Assembly: GCA_019113675.1 (NCBI GenBank)
Contig: DXHA01000004.1
Span: forward strand, 1-49,542
Direction of reading: 5' to 3'
From: Candidatus Yaniella excrementigallinarum
GTDB taxonomy: Bacteria > Actinomycetota > Actinomycetes > Actinomycetales > Micrococcaceae
DNA: 49,542 nucleotides
Of the stretch, positions 16,456 to 24,169 are shown piece after piece; positions within the stretch are counted from its first letter, which is position 1; every line of letters starts with the position of its first letter. A program made the translations under genes and the position numbers. Below the pieces are notes generated by a model that made no database searches, had not been told where the DNA came from, and worked only from the letters and a program-made list of their open reading frames with translations.

Positions 16456-17211
16456 ATGACTCGGGGCAGTTCAACATTGACCAAAGGGCTGGAATTGCTC
16501 AGGCTGATGGGCAACTACCCAGATGGTGCAACGGCAGCAGTTTTTGCACGTGATTCTGGGTTGCCGTTTTCAACTGCATACCGGTTATTGAACACCTTGG
16601 CTGACACCGGGTTTGCCCAATATGAGCCCCAAACCAAACAATACCGGCTAGGCTTGACGGTCTTTGAGCTTAGCCAGGTTACCGCCGCTGCCCGCGGGTA
16701 CGATGGCACGATATTGCCTGTGCTGCGCGAGCTATCAGAGGCCACTAATGAGTCCTGCCTGTTTGCGGTGCCAGACGGCACTGAATCAGTCACCGTACAT
16801 ACCGTTGATGGCCCAGAGTTTCGCCAGACCACCGACCCGGGGGACCGGTTGCCATTGCACGTTTCCTCGATGGGTAAGGCGATGCTAGCTGCGATGCCAG
16901 ATCAGATGGCTGAAGAAATGATTAGTCAATTGGACCTGCAAGCTTACACAGAGTACACAGTGACCGACCCACAAGTGTTAGAGCAACAAGTTGCAGCTGG
17001 CCGCCATGATGGGTACGTCTATCAAAACCAAGAAGTAGATTTAGGGATGAACGCCCTGGCCGCACCGGTCACCACACCGGCCGGGCGCTTATTGGGAGCC
17101 GTGGCAATTGCAGCGCCGATATTTCGTGCTGATAAAACCCAATTATTGACATACCGAGACGCTTTGCAGCAGGCGGTCCAACACTTAGCAGCCACTTTGC
17201 CAGCCAAATAG
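16456..17211 (+). CDS. IclR-family regulator of the quinate/shikimate cluster
   Basis: The chosen ATG gives MTRGSSTLTKGLELLRLMG and has AAGGGAG 5 nt upstream; a longer in-frame version from 16429 has no such site. The 251-residue protein has an N-terminal winged helix (about 10-70, with AVFARDSGLPFSTAYRLLN) and the IclR effector domain (about 80-245, with HVSSMGKAMLAAM and GMNALAAPV). It is divergent from the transporter operon and 11 nt upstream of dehydroquinase, so it probably responds to quinate, shikimate or a product and controls both sides (inference). The well-studied Corynebacterium cluster uses a LysR-type regulator instead. Confidence 0.92.
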   Translation: MTRGSSTLTKGLELLRLMGNYPDGATAAVFARDSGLPFSTAYRLLNTLADTGFAQYEPQTKQYRLGLTVFELSQVTAAARGYDGTILPVLRELSEATNESCLFAVPDGTESVTVHTVDGPEFRQTTDPGDRLPLHVSSMGKAMLAAMPDQMAEEMISQLDLQAYTEYTVTDPQVLEQQVAAGRHDGYVYQNQEVDLGMNALAAPVTTPAGRLLGAVAIAAPIFRADKTQLLTYRDALQQAVQHLAATLPAK

Positions 17212-17222
17212 TACAAAGGATA

Positions 17223-17681
17223 ATGATGACCAGTATTTATGTGTTCAACGGCCCCAACCTTAATCTGCTGGGTGCCCGTGACCCGGATGTTTATGGCAGA
17301 CAAACCCTGGCTGATGTTCAACAGCGTTGTCAGCAGGTGGCCGCAGAACTTGGGGTCGATTTGATCTTTCGACAGTCGAATCACGAAGGTGAACTCATCG
17401 ACTGGATCCATGAAGCCGGACGTGCCGTGGCTGATGGTCAAAGTCTGGGCGTGGTGCTCAACGCTGGAGCATATACGCACACCTCAGTCGCACTGGCCGA
17501 TGCTATTTCTGGTGCCTTCGTCCCTACCATTGAGATTCATATTTCCAATGTGCACGCCCGTGAAGCATTCCGACATCACTCCTACTTATCTCCCGTGGCC
17601 GCCGGGGTGGTCGTTGGGTTAGGCACCTATGGGTATGAAGCCGGTATCCGGGCACTGCACCATAAGGGCTTTGTTCAATAA
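17223..17681 (+). CDS. aroQ: Type II 3-dehydroquinate dehydratase
   Basis: A 152-residue dodecameric-type dehydroquinase (AroQ/QsuC) converting 3-dehydroquinate to 3-dehydroshikimate. Family landmarks are the substrate loop GPNLNLLGARDPDVYG with catalytic Tyr24, then QSNHEGELIDWIHEA, LNAGAYTHTSVAL, and His106 in EIHISNVHARE. It lies directly behind the IclR gene. With qsuD and qsuB it completes quinate to protocatechuate; because type II enzymes work in either direction of metabolism, it may also serve aromatic biosynthesis. Confidence 0.95.
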   Translation: MMTSIYVFNGPNLNLLGARDPDVYGRQTLADVQQRCQQVAAELGVDLIFRQSNHEGELIDWIHEAGRAVADGQSLGVVLNAGAYTHTSVALADAISGAFVPTIEIHISNVHAREAFRHHSYLSPVAAGVVVGLGTYGYEAGIRALHHKGFVQ

Positions 17682-17759
17682 CTCTTCGGTGTACCCAAGC
17701 CAGTTGGCACATGGCACCCTTTCGGAAGTGGCCTGCGATCATTAGCGTAGAGGTGCATG

Positions 17760-17789
17760 CATCCTTCGGTTGAATCCGGTGCAAGGATG
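17760..17789 (+). promoter_or_regulatory. Stem-loop just upstream of a ribosome-binding site
   Basis: Arms CATCCTT (17760-17766) and AAGGATG (17783-17789) pair perfectly, with an inner CGG/CCG stem closing a TTGAAT loop. The stem ends one base before AAAGGAGG, the ribosome-binding site of the small membrane protein gene at 17804. It has no T tract, so it is not a terminator. An effect on translation or on mRNA stability is only a guess. Confidence 0.4.
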
Positions 17790-17803
17790 AAAGGAGGACA
17801 GCT

Positions 17804-18067
17804 ATGAATCCTCGCCAAACAGGTACGAACCAACAACCGCAACGACCAGATCCAGAACACGGAAAATCCTCGACAACACTTGGTTTTTTCGGGGCCCTTG
17901 CAGAAATATTTGGTGTGGTCCTGATGCTGGGGATCGGCCTAAGTTTCTTGATGGTTGAAATGCAACCCAATGCGGTGGCATGGGTGGCTTTTGTTATCGG
18001 CGCGGTTCTGCTCGTGGACGCTATTCGACGGCTGCGGCGCATCGCCATCGGTAAAGACCGTTATTAG
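17804..18067 (+). CDS. Small two-helix membrane protein of unknown function
   Basis: An 87-residue protein with a very strong ribosome-binding site (AAAGGAGGACAGCT before the ATG), so it is likely well expressed. Residues 1-25 are polar and proline/glutamine-rich; two hydrophobic helices follow at about 30-52 and 56-74, and the C-terminus is basic (RRLRRIAIGKDRY). I recognise no family. It stands alone between the dehydroquinase and an aldo/keto reductase. Confidence 0.7.
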   Translation: MNPRQTGTNQQPQRPDPEHGKSSTTLGFFGALAEIFGVVLMLGIGLSFLMVEMQPNAVAWVAFVIGAVLLVDAIRRLRRIAIGKDRY

Positions 18068-18124
18068 CAGCACCATAACTCAGCTCTCTTTTCAGCCCAG
18101 TAACGAAAGCTCTAGTGTGGATAT

Positions 18125-18997
18125 ATGGAAATCACGCTAAATAATGGAATTTCAATGCCGGCATTGGGATTTGGTGTTTACCAGATCCCGCCGGATGAAA
18201 CCGCCGAGGCAGTTTCTGAAGCCCTACGAGTTGGCTACCGTCTTATCGATACCGCAGCAGCTTACGGAAACGAGCGCGCGGTAGGCGAGGCCATCAAAAA
18301 CTCCGGCATTGACCGCGATGACATCTTTATCGAAACCAAAGTCTGGATCAGTGACTACGGCTTCAACGAAACCCTGCACGCTTTCGAAAAAAGCGCGGGC
18401 AAACTCGGCGTAGACACCATTGACTTACTACTATTACATCAAGCGTTACCCGGCGACTTTGAACAAACCATAGATGCCTATCGGGCGCTAGAACACCTCC
18501 TAGAAGACGGACGCGTCCGGGCCATCGGGGTGAGCAACTTCATGGTTGAACACTTGCAAACACTGCGTCGACACACAACGGTGACACCGGCTGTCAACCA
18601 GATCGAAGTCCACCCGTTCTTTACTCAACCAAAGGTGCGCCAACTCAATGACGGGCTTGGGATTCTTACCCAGGCCTGGTCGCCCATCGGCGGTATTACC
18701 TCGTATGGTGATTCCGAGACTACAACCTTCGAGGATGAAACCATCCGCTTGATTGCCGAAAAACACAACTGCACCCCCGCCCAGGTAATGTTGGCTTGGC
18801 ATCTCCAGCAGGGACGCTCTGCGATTCCAAAATCCGTCAACCCAGAACGCATCGCCGAAAACTTCGACGTCTTTGACATTAAACTCACGCCTGTCCAAAT
18901 TGCGGCGATCGAGGATCTCGATACCGATGAACGCGGTGGTCCCGAGCCGGAAGAAGTCACTCAGGAAACCTTCGGAAAAGACATTCCCGAAGCGTAA
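18125..18997 (+). CDS. Aldo/keto reductase
   Basis: A 290-residue NADPH-dependent reductase of the AKR5-like group (2,5-diketo-gluconate reductase type). The catalytic tetrad is complete: Asp42, Tyr47 (DTAAAYGNE), Lys72 (TKVW) and His105 (LLLHQALPG). The cofactor end is visible in IPKSVNPERIAENFDVFD. Substrates in the family are methylglyoxal and other aldehydes or ketones; none is indicated here. There is no ribosome-binding site, but TAGTGT at 18113-18118 lies six bases before the ATG, the layout of a leaderless transcript. Confidence 0.93.
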   Translation: MEITLNNGISMPALGFGVYQIPPDETAEAVSEALRVGYRLIDTAAAYGNERAVGEAIKNSGIDRDDIFIETKVWISDYGFNETLHAFEKSAGKLGVDTIDLLLLHQALPGDFEQTIDAYRALEHLLEDGRVRAIGVSNFMVEHLQTLRRHTTVTPAVNQIEVHPFFTQPKVRQLNDGLGILTQAWSPIGGITSYGDSETTTFEDETIRLIAEKHNCTPAQVMLAWHLQQGRSAIPKSVNPERIAENFDVFDIKLTPVQIAAIEDLDTDERGGPEPEEVTQETFGKDIPEA

Positions 18998-19115
18998 AAC
19001 CTGCCCATTGCGGTGAGTTGTCGTCATAGCGCACATAAAGACTCCGACGCGTTAGGCTAGTGCCTTGTGGCTGAACACTCGGGCACAAAAAGTCTTCATC
19101 TGAAGGAGCCGCAAC

Positions 19116-20573
19116 GTGGGGTTGTTCATGGCAGTGCTGCCGGTCCTACTTACCCTTGGGCTGTTGGCGCTGCCACGCATCTCTGCCGCACTGCCACCAT
19201 TGCTTGGAACCCTAGCGGCCGGGGTTGTTGCGGTCACATATTTTGCTGCACCAGTCCAATCGCTAGTCAGCGCCTGGAACGATACGTTTTGGACACTCAT
19301 CAAAGTCCTGGCAATCATTGGTGGCGGGGTGCTGCTATCCGGGGTAATGGATCGCACCGGAGCCCAACGCCGGCTAGCAGGCTGGCTGTCTGCCGATGGG
19401 CCCACGGTCGCCTCAGCCATGTTGATGACCCACGGCGTGGTCCCATTTCTAGAAACCGTAACCGGGTTCGGCGTCTCCGTGCTCATCGGATTGCCACTGC
19501 TGTTATCCTTTGGTTTCACCCCCTACCGGGCAGCACTGCTTACTCTGCTGGGACTGATGATTGGCCCGTGGGGGTCCATGGGCCCGGGCACGCTGATCGC
19601 CGCTGAAGCCGCCAACTCGTCACTGACCGATATGGGATTGGTCTCCGGATGGATGAACCTCATACCATTTATCGTTTCCGGTATTGCCAGCGCTATTGTG
19701 GCAGGCAACGGCTACCTTAAGCCCAATATCGCCCGCAGTCGAAAACTTTTTTGGGCCGCCGCTGGTACCGGATCAGGTGTTTTACTGTGGGGTTTTACCA
19801 TGCTAGCCAACCTGCTGCTGGGCACCCCCGTGGCCGGGGCAGTTGCCACACTGATTATGGCCATCCTGTGGTTACTCTACATTCGCCGCGGGCGTCTCAC
19901 CCCCGGCCCAGGACGCTCATTGGTGCCCTACCTGATCTTGTTGGCCGGCACCATTTTTGGCCAGATCATTTACCGGACCATCGAGCTGGGTGCCCTTGGT
20001 GAGGTGCTAGCCTCCCCAGCACTATGGTCGACGACGGCGGCACTAATGGCCATGACCTTTTTAACCATGAGCCCCGAGGACCGGGCAACACTGCCGCTAG
20101 CTTCCCTGATCATGTGGTGGCAAGTCGCTATCCCAACCGCTTTATACGTACTGTTAGGTGTCATGATGGCCGGCGGCGGGCTGGCTGATGAAATTGCCGG
20201 CAGCCTGGCAGAACTGGGCTCCGTCTACTTATTCGTAATGCCGTTTGTTGCAGGCCTATCCGGCTACATCACCGCCTCGGGCACCGGTGCCAACGCCATG
20301 TTCGGTGCCACCCAAGTAGCCGCAGCCCAAGGCCTCGGTGTTTCACCACTGTGGGCCATGGGCTTACAGAACTCGGCGGCAGGCTGGGCCATCATCGCTG
20401 GCCCAGCACGTATTGAACTGGCTTACCGCATGGCCCATGTCTACCAGCGCAGCACGACGCCTGGTCCTGCTGTGACACGGGGCGCGTTATTGAAAGTTCT
20501 CTTGCCGATTGTACTGCTCAGCCTGGTGCTTATGGGCATTGTTGGTGTCGTCGCGTTGCCTCTGACTAATTAA
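19116..20573 (+). CDS. L-lactate permease (LctP/LldP family)
   Basis: A 485-residue membrane protein of the lactate permease family with about 12 or more helices. Family-like stretches are THGVVPFLETVTGFGVSVLI, GLMIGPWGSMGPGTLIAAEA and SGTGANAMFGATQ. The GTG start is chosen because AAGGAG lies 7 nt upstream; the ATG four codons later is the alternative. It is shorter than the Escherichia coli enzyme (about 550) mainly in loops. No lactate dehydrogenase gene lies beside it; pta-ackA are about 18 kb away. Confidence 0.87.
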   Translation: MGLFMAVLPVLLTLGLLALPRISAALPPLLGTLAAGVVAVTYFAAPVQSLVSAWNDTFWTLIKVLAIIGGGVLLSGVMDRTGAQRRLAGWLSADGPTVASAMLMTHGVVPFLETVTGFGVSVLIGLPLLLSFGFTPYRAALLTLLGLMIGPWGSMGPGTLIAAEAANSSLTDMGLVSGWMNLIPFIVSGIASAIVAGNGYLKPNIARSRKLFWAAAGTGSGVLLWGFTMLANLLLGTPVAGAVATLIMAILWLLYIRRGRLTPGPGRSLVPYLILLAGTIFGQIIYRTIELGALGEVLASPALWSTTAALMAMTFLTMSPEDRATLPLASLIMWWQVAIPTALYVLLGVMMAGGGLADEIAGSLAELGSVYLFVMPFVAGLSGYITASGTGANAMFGATQVAAAQGLGVSPLWAMGLQNSAAGWAIIAGPARIELAYRMAHVYQRSTTPGPAVTRGALLKVLLPIVLLSLVLMGIVGVVALPLTN

Positions 20574-20588
20574 CCAAATTAGTAAAAA

Positions 20589-20614
20589 CACTTATATTAA
20601 GGCCAGTATAAGTG
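20589..20614. promoter_or_regulatory. Dyad overlapping the satD promoter (left copy)
   Basis: Arms CACTTATA (20589-20596) and TATAAGTG (20607-20614) are exact inverted repeats with a 10-nt spacer. The right arm abuts TATTGT (20616-20621), a good -10 element six bases before the SatD ATG. So a protein bound here would block the promoter. The same arms and the same 10-nt spacing return at 22018-22042 after the second gene. Confidence 0.6.
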
Positions 20615-20627
20615 ATATTGTGAACGC

Positions 20628-21248
20628 ATGGAACATGCGGTAGGAATCATTGCTGACATTATCGGATCTCGCGATATGTTAGATCGGCCCGCAGCCCAGC
20701 GGGTAATCACCGAGGCGTTTGAGCAAGTCGAAGCCGTCGTGCCGTCTATACGCCCAGCGTGGGCAACCGTAGGCGATGAATTCCAACTCATCACGGCCAC
20801 CTGGCAAGATGCCGTGCGCATTACCGTGCGAATGCAAGCGATGCTGGCTGAAGAGGCTCAGTTACGGTTCGGCATCGGTGCCGGAGAAATTAACACCATC
20901 GAAGAAGGTGAGGTCGGACCCATCCAAGATGGCAGCGCCTGGCTGCACGCTCGGGCGGCAATCGAAGACGTAGAGCAGCGTCAACAACACCGGGCGGATA
21001 TATCCTCCGGCTTTCGTTGCGATGATGCTGAGCTTGCCACTGCGGTGAATACCCAGCTGGTATTGGGTGACCATATTCTGTCACGGTTGAAGGCTCGGGA
21101 ACGTCGGCTCTGTAGCACCCTGCTGCTTGGTGCAACCCAGCAGCAGGCAGCCCGCAAGGAGGGGATCTCGCAGGCTGCCGTTTCTCAAGCCCTGCATCGC
21201 TCCGGTGCCATGGCATTGCTCGACGCTGATGCTATGCTCGCAACCTGA
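20628..21248 (+). CDS. SatD family protein with C-terminal helix-turn-helix
   Basis: A 206-residue SatD-family protein; the family's biochemical role is not established. The N-terminal part has the family hallmarks VGIIADIIGSRD and WATVGDEFQLI, followed by RFGIGAGEI. From about residue 165 a sigma-like helix-turn-helix is visible (GATQQQAARKEGISQAAVSQ). Translation may start leaderless (TATTGT six bases before ATG). It is paired with a DUF3307 membrane protein 32 nt downstream. The DNA-binding tail makes it the prime candidate to bind the two flanking dyads and autoregulate (inference). Confidence 0.85.
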   Translation: MEHAVGIIADIIGSRDMLDRPAAQRVITEAFEQVEAVVPSIRPAWATVGDEFQLITATWQDAVRITVRMQAMLAEEAQLRFGIGAGEINTIEEGEVGPIQDGSAWLHARAAIEDVEQRQQHRADISSGFRCDDAELATAVNTQLVLGDHILSRLKARERRLCSTLLLGATQQQAARKEGISQAAVSQALHRSGAMALLDADAMLAT

Positions 21249-21280
21249 ACCACCTCCGAGTATCCGATAAAGGATTACTG

Positions 21281-22003
21281 ATGCTAGTCATTTTGACTAT
21301 CCTGGCTGTCGCTATCACCGACCTCATTGGCCTACTGCAGGCACGCCTGACAGGAAAAGCCGTGCTGTTCATCGAACTTGGCTGGTGGGTGGTGCTTACA
21401 GTTATTAGTGCAATCTGGGTGCGCCCAGACGGTTGGATCGGTGCCGTGGCAGCACTCATCGCAGCAGCATGGTTTTATACGGCCCAGCGTATGGACGGTA
21501 CAACGCACCCCGAGCGAGCACCATCACCGCAATACGCTTGGTCTAGCGTCGGGCTGATAGTCGTAATCGCGGGTTTTGCGTGGTTAGATGTAGCTGTGCT
21601 GGCTACACCGGTCCCATCTGGTTTGTTGTGGCTAGCATTGGCTTTGTTTTTGACTCAGACGGGCAACCGCATCACCCGCGCAGTATTACTGTTGTCTGGC
21701 CGCCCGATTGGCGACGACGGCAAAGCTGCCGGGGCTGTGCCAGCCAGCCGGCTTAAAGGCGGTCGTGTCATCGGGCCGCTGGAGCGCATTTTTATTATGG
21801 TCCTCACCGTTGTAGGGGCCTCTCATGTTGTAGCCGCACTGATGGCTGCCAAGGGGATCGTACGATTCCCAGAGATCTCTGCTGAAGCCAGGCGAGATGA
21901 CCCCACTGCCGAAACGGGTACCAAAGCCGAAGAGTTCCTTGTGGGTAGCCTTGCCAGTTGGGGACTGGCTGGAGGTGCCGGACTTCTCGCCTGGCTATTG
22001 TAG
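21281..22003 (+). CDS. DUF3307-like membrane protein, SatD partner
   Basis: A 240-residue protein with about seven hydrophobic helices, AAAGGA before its ATG. The C-terminal half shows the block AAKGIVRFPEISAEARRDD followed by AEEFLVGSLASWGLAGG, which resembles the conserved end of DUF3307 proteins. SatD and DUF3307 genes are commonly adjacent; the joint function is unknown. The pair forms a tidy two-gene operon between dyads at 20589 and 22011. Confidence 0.75.
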   Translation: MLVILTILAVAITDLIGLLQARLTGKAVLFIELGWWVVLTVISAIWVRPDGWIGAVAALIAAAWFYTAQRMDGTTHPERAPSPQYAWSSVGLIVVIAGFAWLDVAVLATPVPSGLLWLALALFLTQTGNRITRAVLLLSGRPIGDDGKAAGAVPASRLKGGRVIGPLERIFIMVLTVVGASHVVAALMAAKGIVRFPEISAEARRDDPTAETGTKAEEFLVGSLASWGLAGGAGLLAWLL

Positions 22004-22010
22004 GTAATGA

Positions 22011-22048
22011 CAAAAACGCTTATACCGCGCTATATATAAGTGTTTTTG
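22011..22048. terminator. Bidirectional terminator-like inverted repeat carrying the satD dyad (right copy)
   Basis: CAAAAACGCTTATA (22011-22024) and TATAAGTGTTTTTG (22035-22048) pair with one G-T mismatch around a 10-nt loop. It lies between two convergent genes, and A and T tracts at the outer edges fit termination from both sides. The inner arms are the same as in the dyad over the satD promoter (CACTTATA/TATAAGTG, one base different), so it may instead or also be a protein-binding site. Confidence 0.55.
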
Positions 22049-22057
22049 ATCAGTCCT

Positions 22058-23680
22058 TTATTGCAGTTGCAAGCGCGGCCAGTGCGCGGTGTCGCGCAGC
22101 AGTTGACGGTCATGGGTTGCTATGACCACTGCTGCCCCTGTTATTTCTAACGCCTCGGTCAACTCATCCACCAAACGAATCGACAAATGGTTCGTTGGTT
22201 CATCCAGTAGTAAAACCTGAGGTCGACTCGCCAACAACAGTGCTAGCTCAAGACGCCGGTGTTGCCCCATCGAAAGTTCGCGAACTGGTGTCGCTAATTC
22301 GTCGGAGTTCAATAAGCCAAATACTTCTAGGTCAAGGACTTCATCGGCTCTGATGAGCTCACGGGACAGCAAGCGTTGGATATGCGAGGCAAACAGCTGG
22401 TTTACCTGTATGTTGCCAGGCAGCTCCGATTCTTGCTGAAGTAGGCCTATACGCGCCCCGTGCCGGTGGTGAATTTTGCCTGCTGTTGGCGACAACTGGC
22501 CTGCCAATACATTGAGTAACGATGATTTTCCGGAGCCATTCGGTCCTGTTACTACGAGTCGGTCCCCGCCGCACACATCCAATGAAATTGGATGCGGTAG
22601 CCGTTCCGCCACGGACACCGCATCAGCTGATAACAGTATTGTGTTGCTACTAGCAAGCGACGGAAAACTCAATACCAACGGAGGCTCCGGAATCGAGAGG
22701 GCGTGAGCATCTAGCGCTGCTTGGCGACGCTGCACACTATGTACTGACGAGGCGGCCCGGGTTGCTCGGCGATGTTTACCCGACCCTTTGGCGGGCCGCC
22801 ACCCACTTATAAGTCGGTCCTGCGCCGACTGCAAATCCTGTTGCAGCCTTGCATGTTCTGCCTGTTGTTGAGCATAGTCCTGCTCCCACTGCACCCGTTC
22901 AGCCGACCAGCGGTTGAGGTAGCCAGCATAGCCATCACCATATAACCGTGGGCGACCATCTGGTGTTGGGTCTAGACTCAAAACGCTCTCGGCGACATCG
23001 GCCAGTAGCGCACGATCGTGGCTTACAATCACGACCCCGCCACTGCGTTCGCGAAGCCTAGCTGTCAGGAACTCCAAACCGCCGCGATCTAAGTGGTTCG
23101 TTGGTTCATCCAATAAGAGAAAATCGTGGACCCCAGCCAATAGGCAGGCTAACCGAATACGGTAGCGTTGACCTACCGACAGGGTAGACAGCAACACTGC
23201 ATGATTGGTCTCAGCCTCAAGGGCTTCCAGCGCTAATTGGATACGGCGTTCTGCATCCCACGCTTCCAGTACTTCAGCTTGTTCTAAGGCCACAGCAAAC
23301 CATTGATCAGCACCGGGATCACCTTCTGCTAGAGCCTGGCTAGCGTTATCCAGCTCAGCCAATGCCTCGAGCGAAGGTGCGATCGCTTCGGCGACGGCAT
23401 CACCGACGCTCCGACCCCCAGAAGCTGACATTTCTTGTTCTGCAACGGCAAGTGTTCCGTGCAACGCAACGGTGCCAGTATCGGGGGTCAGGTGGCCGCT
23501 GAGAATTTTTAGCAGGGTGGTCTTGCCGCGGCCATTTTCTCCAATAATGCCAAGGCGAGACGTAGAGGTAACAGATAAATTGACGTCGTTGAGGACCTGT
23601 TTGGAACCTAGGGTGATCCCAACATTTGTCAGTGATAGATGGGCACGCGAAGGCGCGTGCAAAGATGTTTTGGAAGGCAT
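22058..23680 (-). CDS. ABC-F family ATPase, ribosomal-protection type
   Basis: The start MPSKTSLHAP is chosen because AAAAGGA lies 6 nt upstream; a longer open frame from 23866 covers the regulatory leader and is not protein-like. The 540-residue protein has two ABC domains and no membrane helix: Walker A GENGRGKTT and GPNGSGKSS, signatures LSVGQRYRIRLACLL and LSMGQHRRLELALLL, Walker B LLLDEPTNHL twice. The linker between them (about 240-320) is long and basic (RPAKGSGKHRRATRAASS), as in TlrC/OleB-type antibiotic-resistance factors that reach into the ribosomal exit region. The upstream leader peptide and terminator support induction by a ribosome-targeting drug. The specific drug class is unknown. 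Confidence 0.9.
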   Translation of the reverse strand: MPSKTSLHAPSRAHLSLTNVGITLGSKQVLNDVNLSVTSTSRLGIIGENGRGKTTLLKILSGHLTPDTGTVALHGTLAVAEQEMSASGGRSVGDAVAEAIAPSLEALAELDNASQALAEGDPGADQWFAVALEQAEVLEAWDAERRIQLALEALEAETNHAVLLSTLSVGQRYRIRLACLLAGVHDFLLLDEPTNHLDRGGLEFLTARLRERSGGVVIVSHDRALLADVAESVLSLDPTPDGRPRLYGDGYAGYLNRWSAERVQWEQDYAQQQAEHARLQQDLQSAQDRLISGWRPAKGSGKHRRATRAASSVHSVQRRQAALDAHALSIPEPPLVLSFPSLASSNTILLSADAVSVAERLPHPISLDVCGGDRLVVTGPNGSGKSSLLNVLAGQLSPTAGKIHHRHGARIGLLQQESELPGNIQVNQLFASHIQRLLSRELIRADEVLDLEVFGLLNSDELATPVRELSMGQHRRLELALLLASRPQVLLLDEPTNHLSIRLVDELTEALEITGAAVVIATHDRQLLRDTAHWPRLQLQ

Positions 23681-23696
23681 ATGAATTCCTTTTAAC

Positions 23697-23714
23697 TTCG
23701 CGAGGAAACGCGAA
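23697..23714 (-). promoter_or_regulatory. Second hairpin in the ABC-F leader, next to the ribosome-binding site
   Basis: On the transcript, TTCGCG and CGCGAA pair around a six-base TTTCCT loop. The hairpin starts inside the T tract of the attenuator terminator and ends seven bases before the AAAAGGA ribosome-binding site of the ABC-F gene. The TTTCCT loop is complementary to the AGGAA of that ribosome-binding site, so occlusion by loop pairing is possible (inference). Confidence 0.4.
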
Positions 23715-23786
23715 AAAATCCGACCAGAGAATAGGGCTAGATACCGCCTCGGATAAGAGATCAACGAAAGCGGAAAGGTGGTCGGA
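23713..23786 (-). terminator. Intrinsic terminator (attenuator) in the ABC-F leader
   Basis: In transcript direction the left arm TCCGACCA (23786-23779) and right arm TGGTCGGA (23726-23719) are perfect 8-bp complements. The right arm is followed at once by six T (23718-23713). The loop is about 50 nt and holds a further CCGC/GCGG pairing that shortens it. The left arm starts four bases after the leader-peptide stop codon, so a ribosome stalled at the end of the leader would cover it and allow read-through. Confidence 0.68.
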
Positions 23787-23789
23787 GCC

Positions 23790-23819
23790 TTAAAGGAAAA
23801 GAAGCAATTGCATAGCCAT
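23790..23819 (-). CDS. Leader peptide MAMQLLLFL upstream of the ABC-F gene
   Basis: Nine codons ATG-GCT-ATG-CAA-TTG-CTT-CTT-TTC-CTT and a TAA stop. It lacks a ribosome-binding site, but TAGACT (minus strand, 23832-23827) lies seven bases before its ATG, so it would sit at the very 5' end of a leaderless transcript. Short hydrophobic leaders ahead of terminators are known for inducible ABC-F resistance genes. The Leu-Leu-Leu-Phe-Leu run is a plausible stalling segment. It is too short for gene finders; the support is its placement against the terminator. Confidence 0.6.
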   Translation of the reverse strand: MAMQLLLFL

Positions 23820-24169
23820 GGCACAAAGTCTAACGCGCGCTGGAGTTGTTGACCAGTTTGGACCATAACGGCTTGATGTATTTTTCAACCAATTTATTTG
23901 GTGGAATTAAACTGACGGGTTTAACTAGTTAGCTGCACTGATATGGGGAAACGGGTGTCGATCCCTTTCCGGGCCATGAAAATCCGGCAAAATTCAGTCA
24001 TCAGAATTAAGTTAAAACGTCACTGAAACCTAGAAACGTAATTTATGTCATGCTAACCTGTGCTCGGCTCCACTCAAGAGAGCGTGCGTTTATTTTTATG
24101 TCTGTGCCAATTGCTGGTCCTAGGACGGGACTGTGCAATTGAGTTTCACTCACACGAAAGGAATACCGC
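23820..24169. other. Divergent spacer between the ABC-F leader and the LAXTG protein gene
   Basis: About 350 nt without a gene. It is AT-rich compared with its surroundings. The left part has the presumed ABC-F promoter (TAGACT, minus strand 23832-23827, with TGGTCA 17 nt upstream). The middle has a stem at 23945-23967 (GGAAA-C-GGG pairing with CCC-TTTCC, one bulged C) of unknown role. The right part must hold the promoter of the surface protein; a GAAAGGAA ribosome-binding site ends it. I see no second open frame of interest. Confidence 0.6.

Noticed and set aside
23681-23866. N-terminal extension of the ABC-F protein (62 residues)
   Set aside because: The sequence is not family-like, contains the terminator and hairpin region, and a good ribosome-binding site stands before the internal ATG at 23680.
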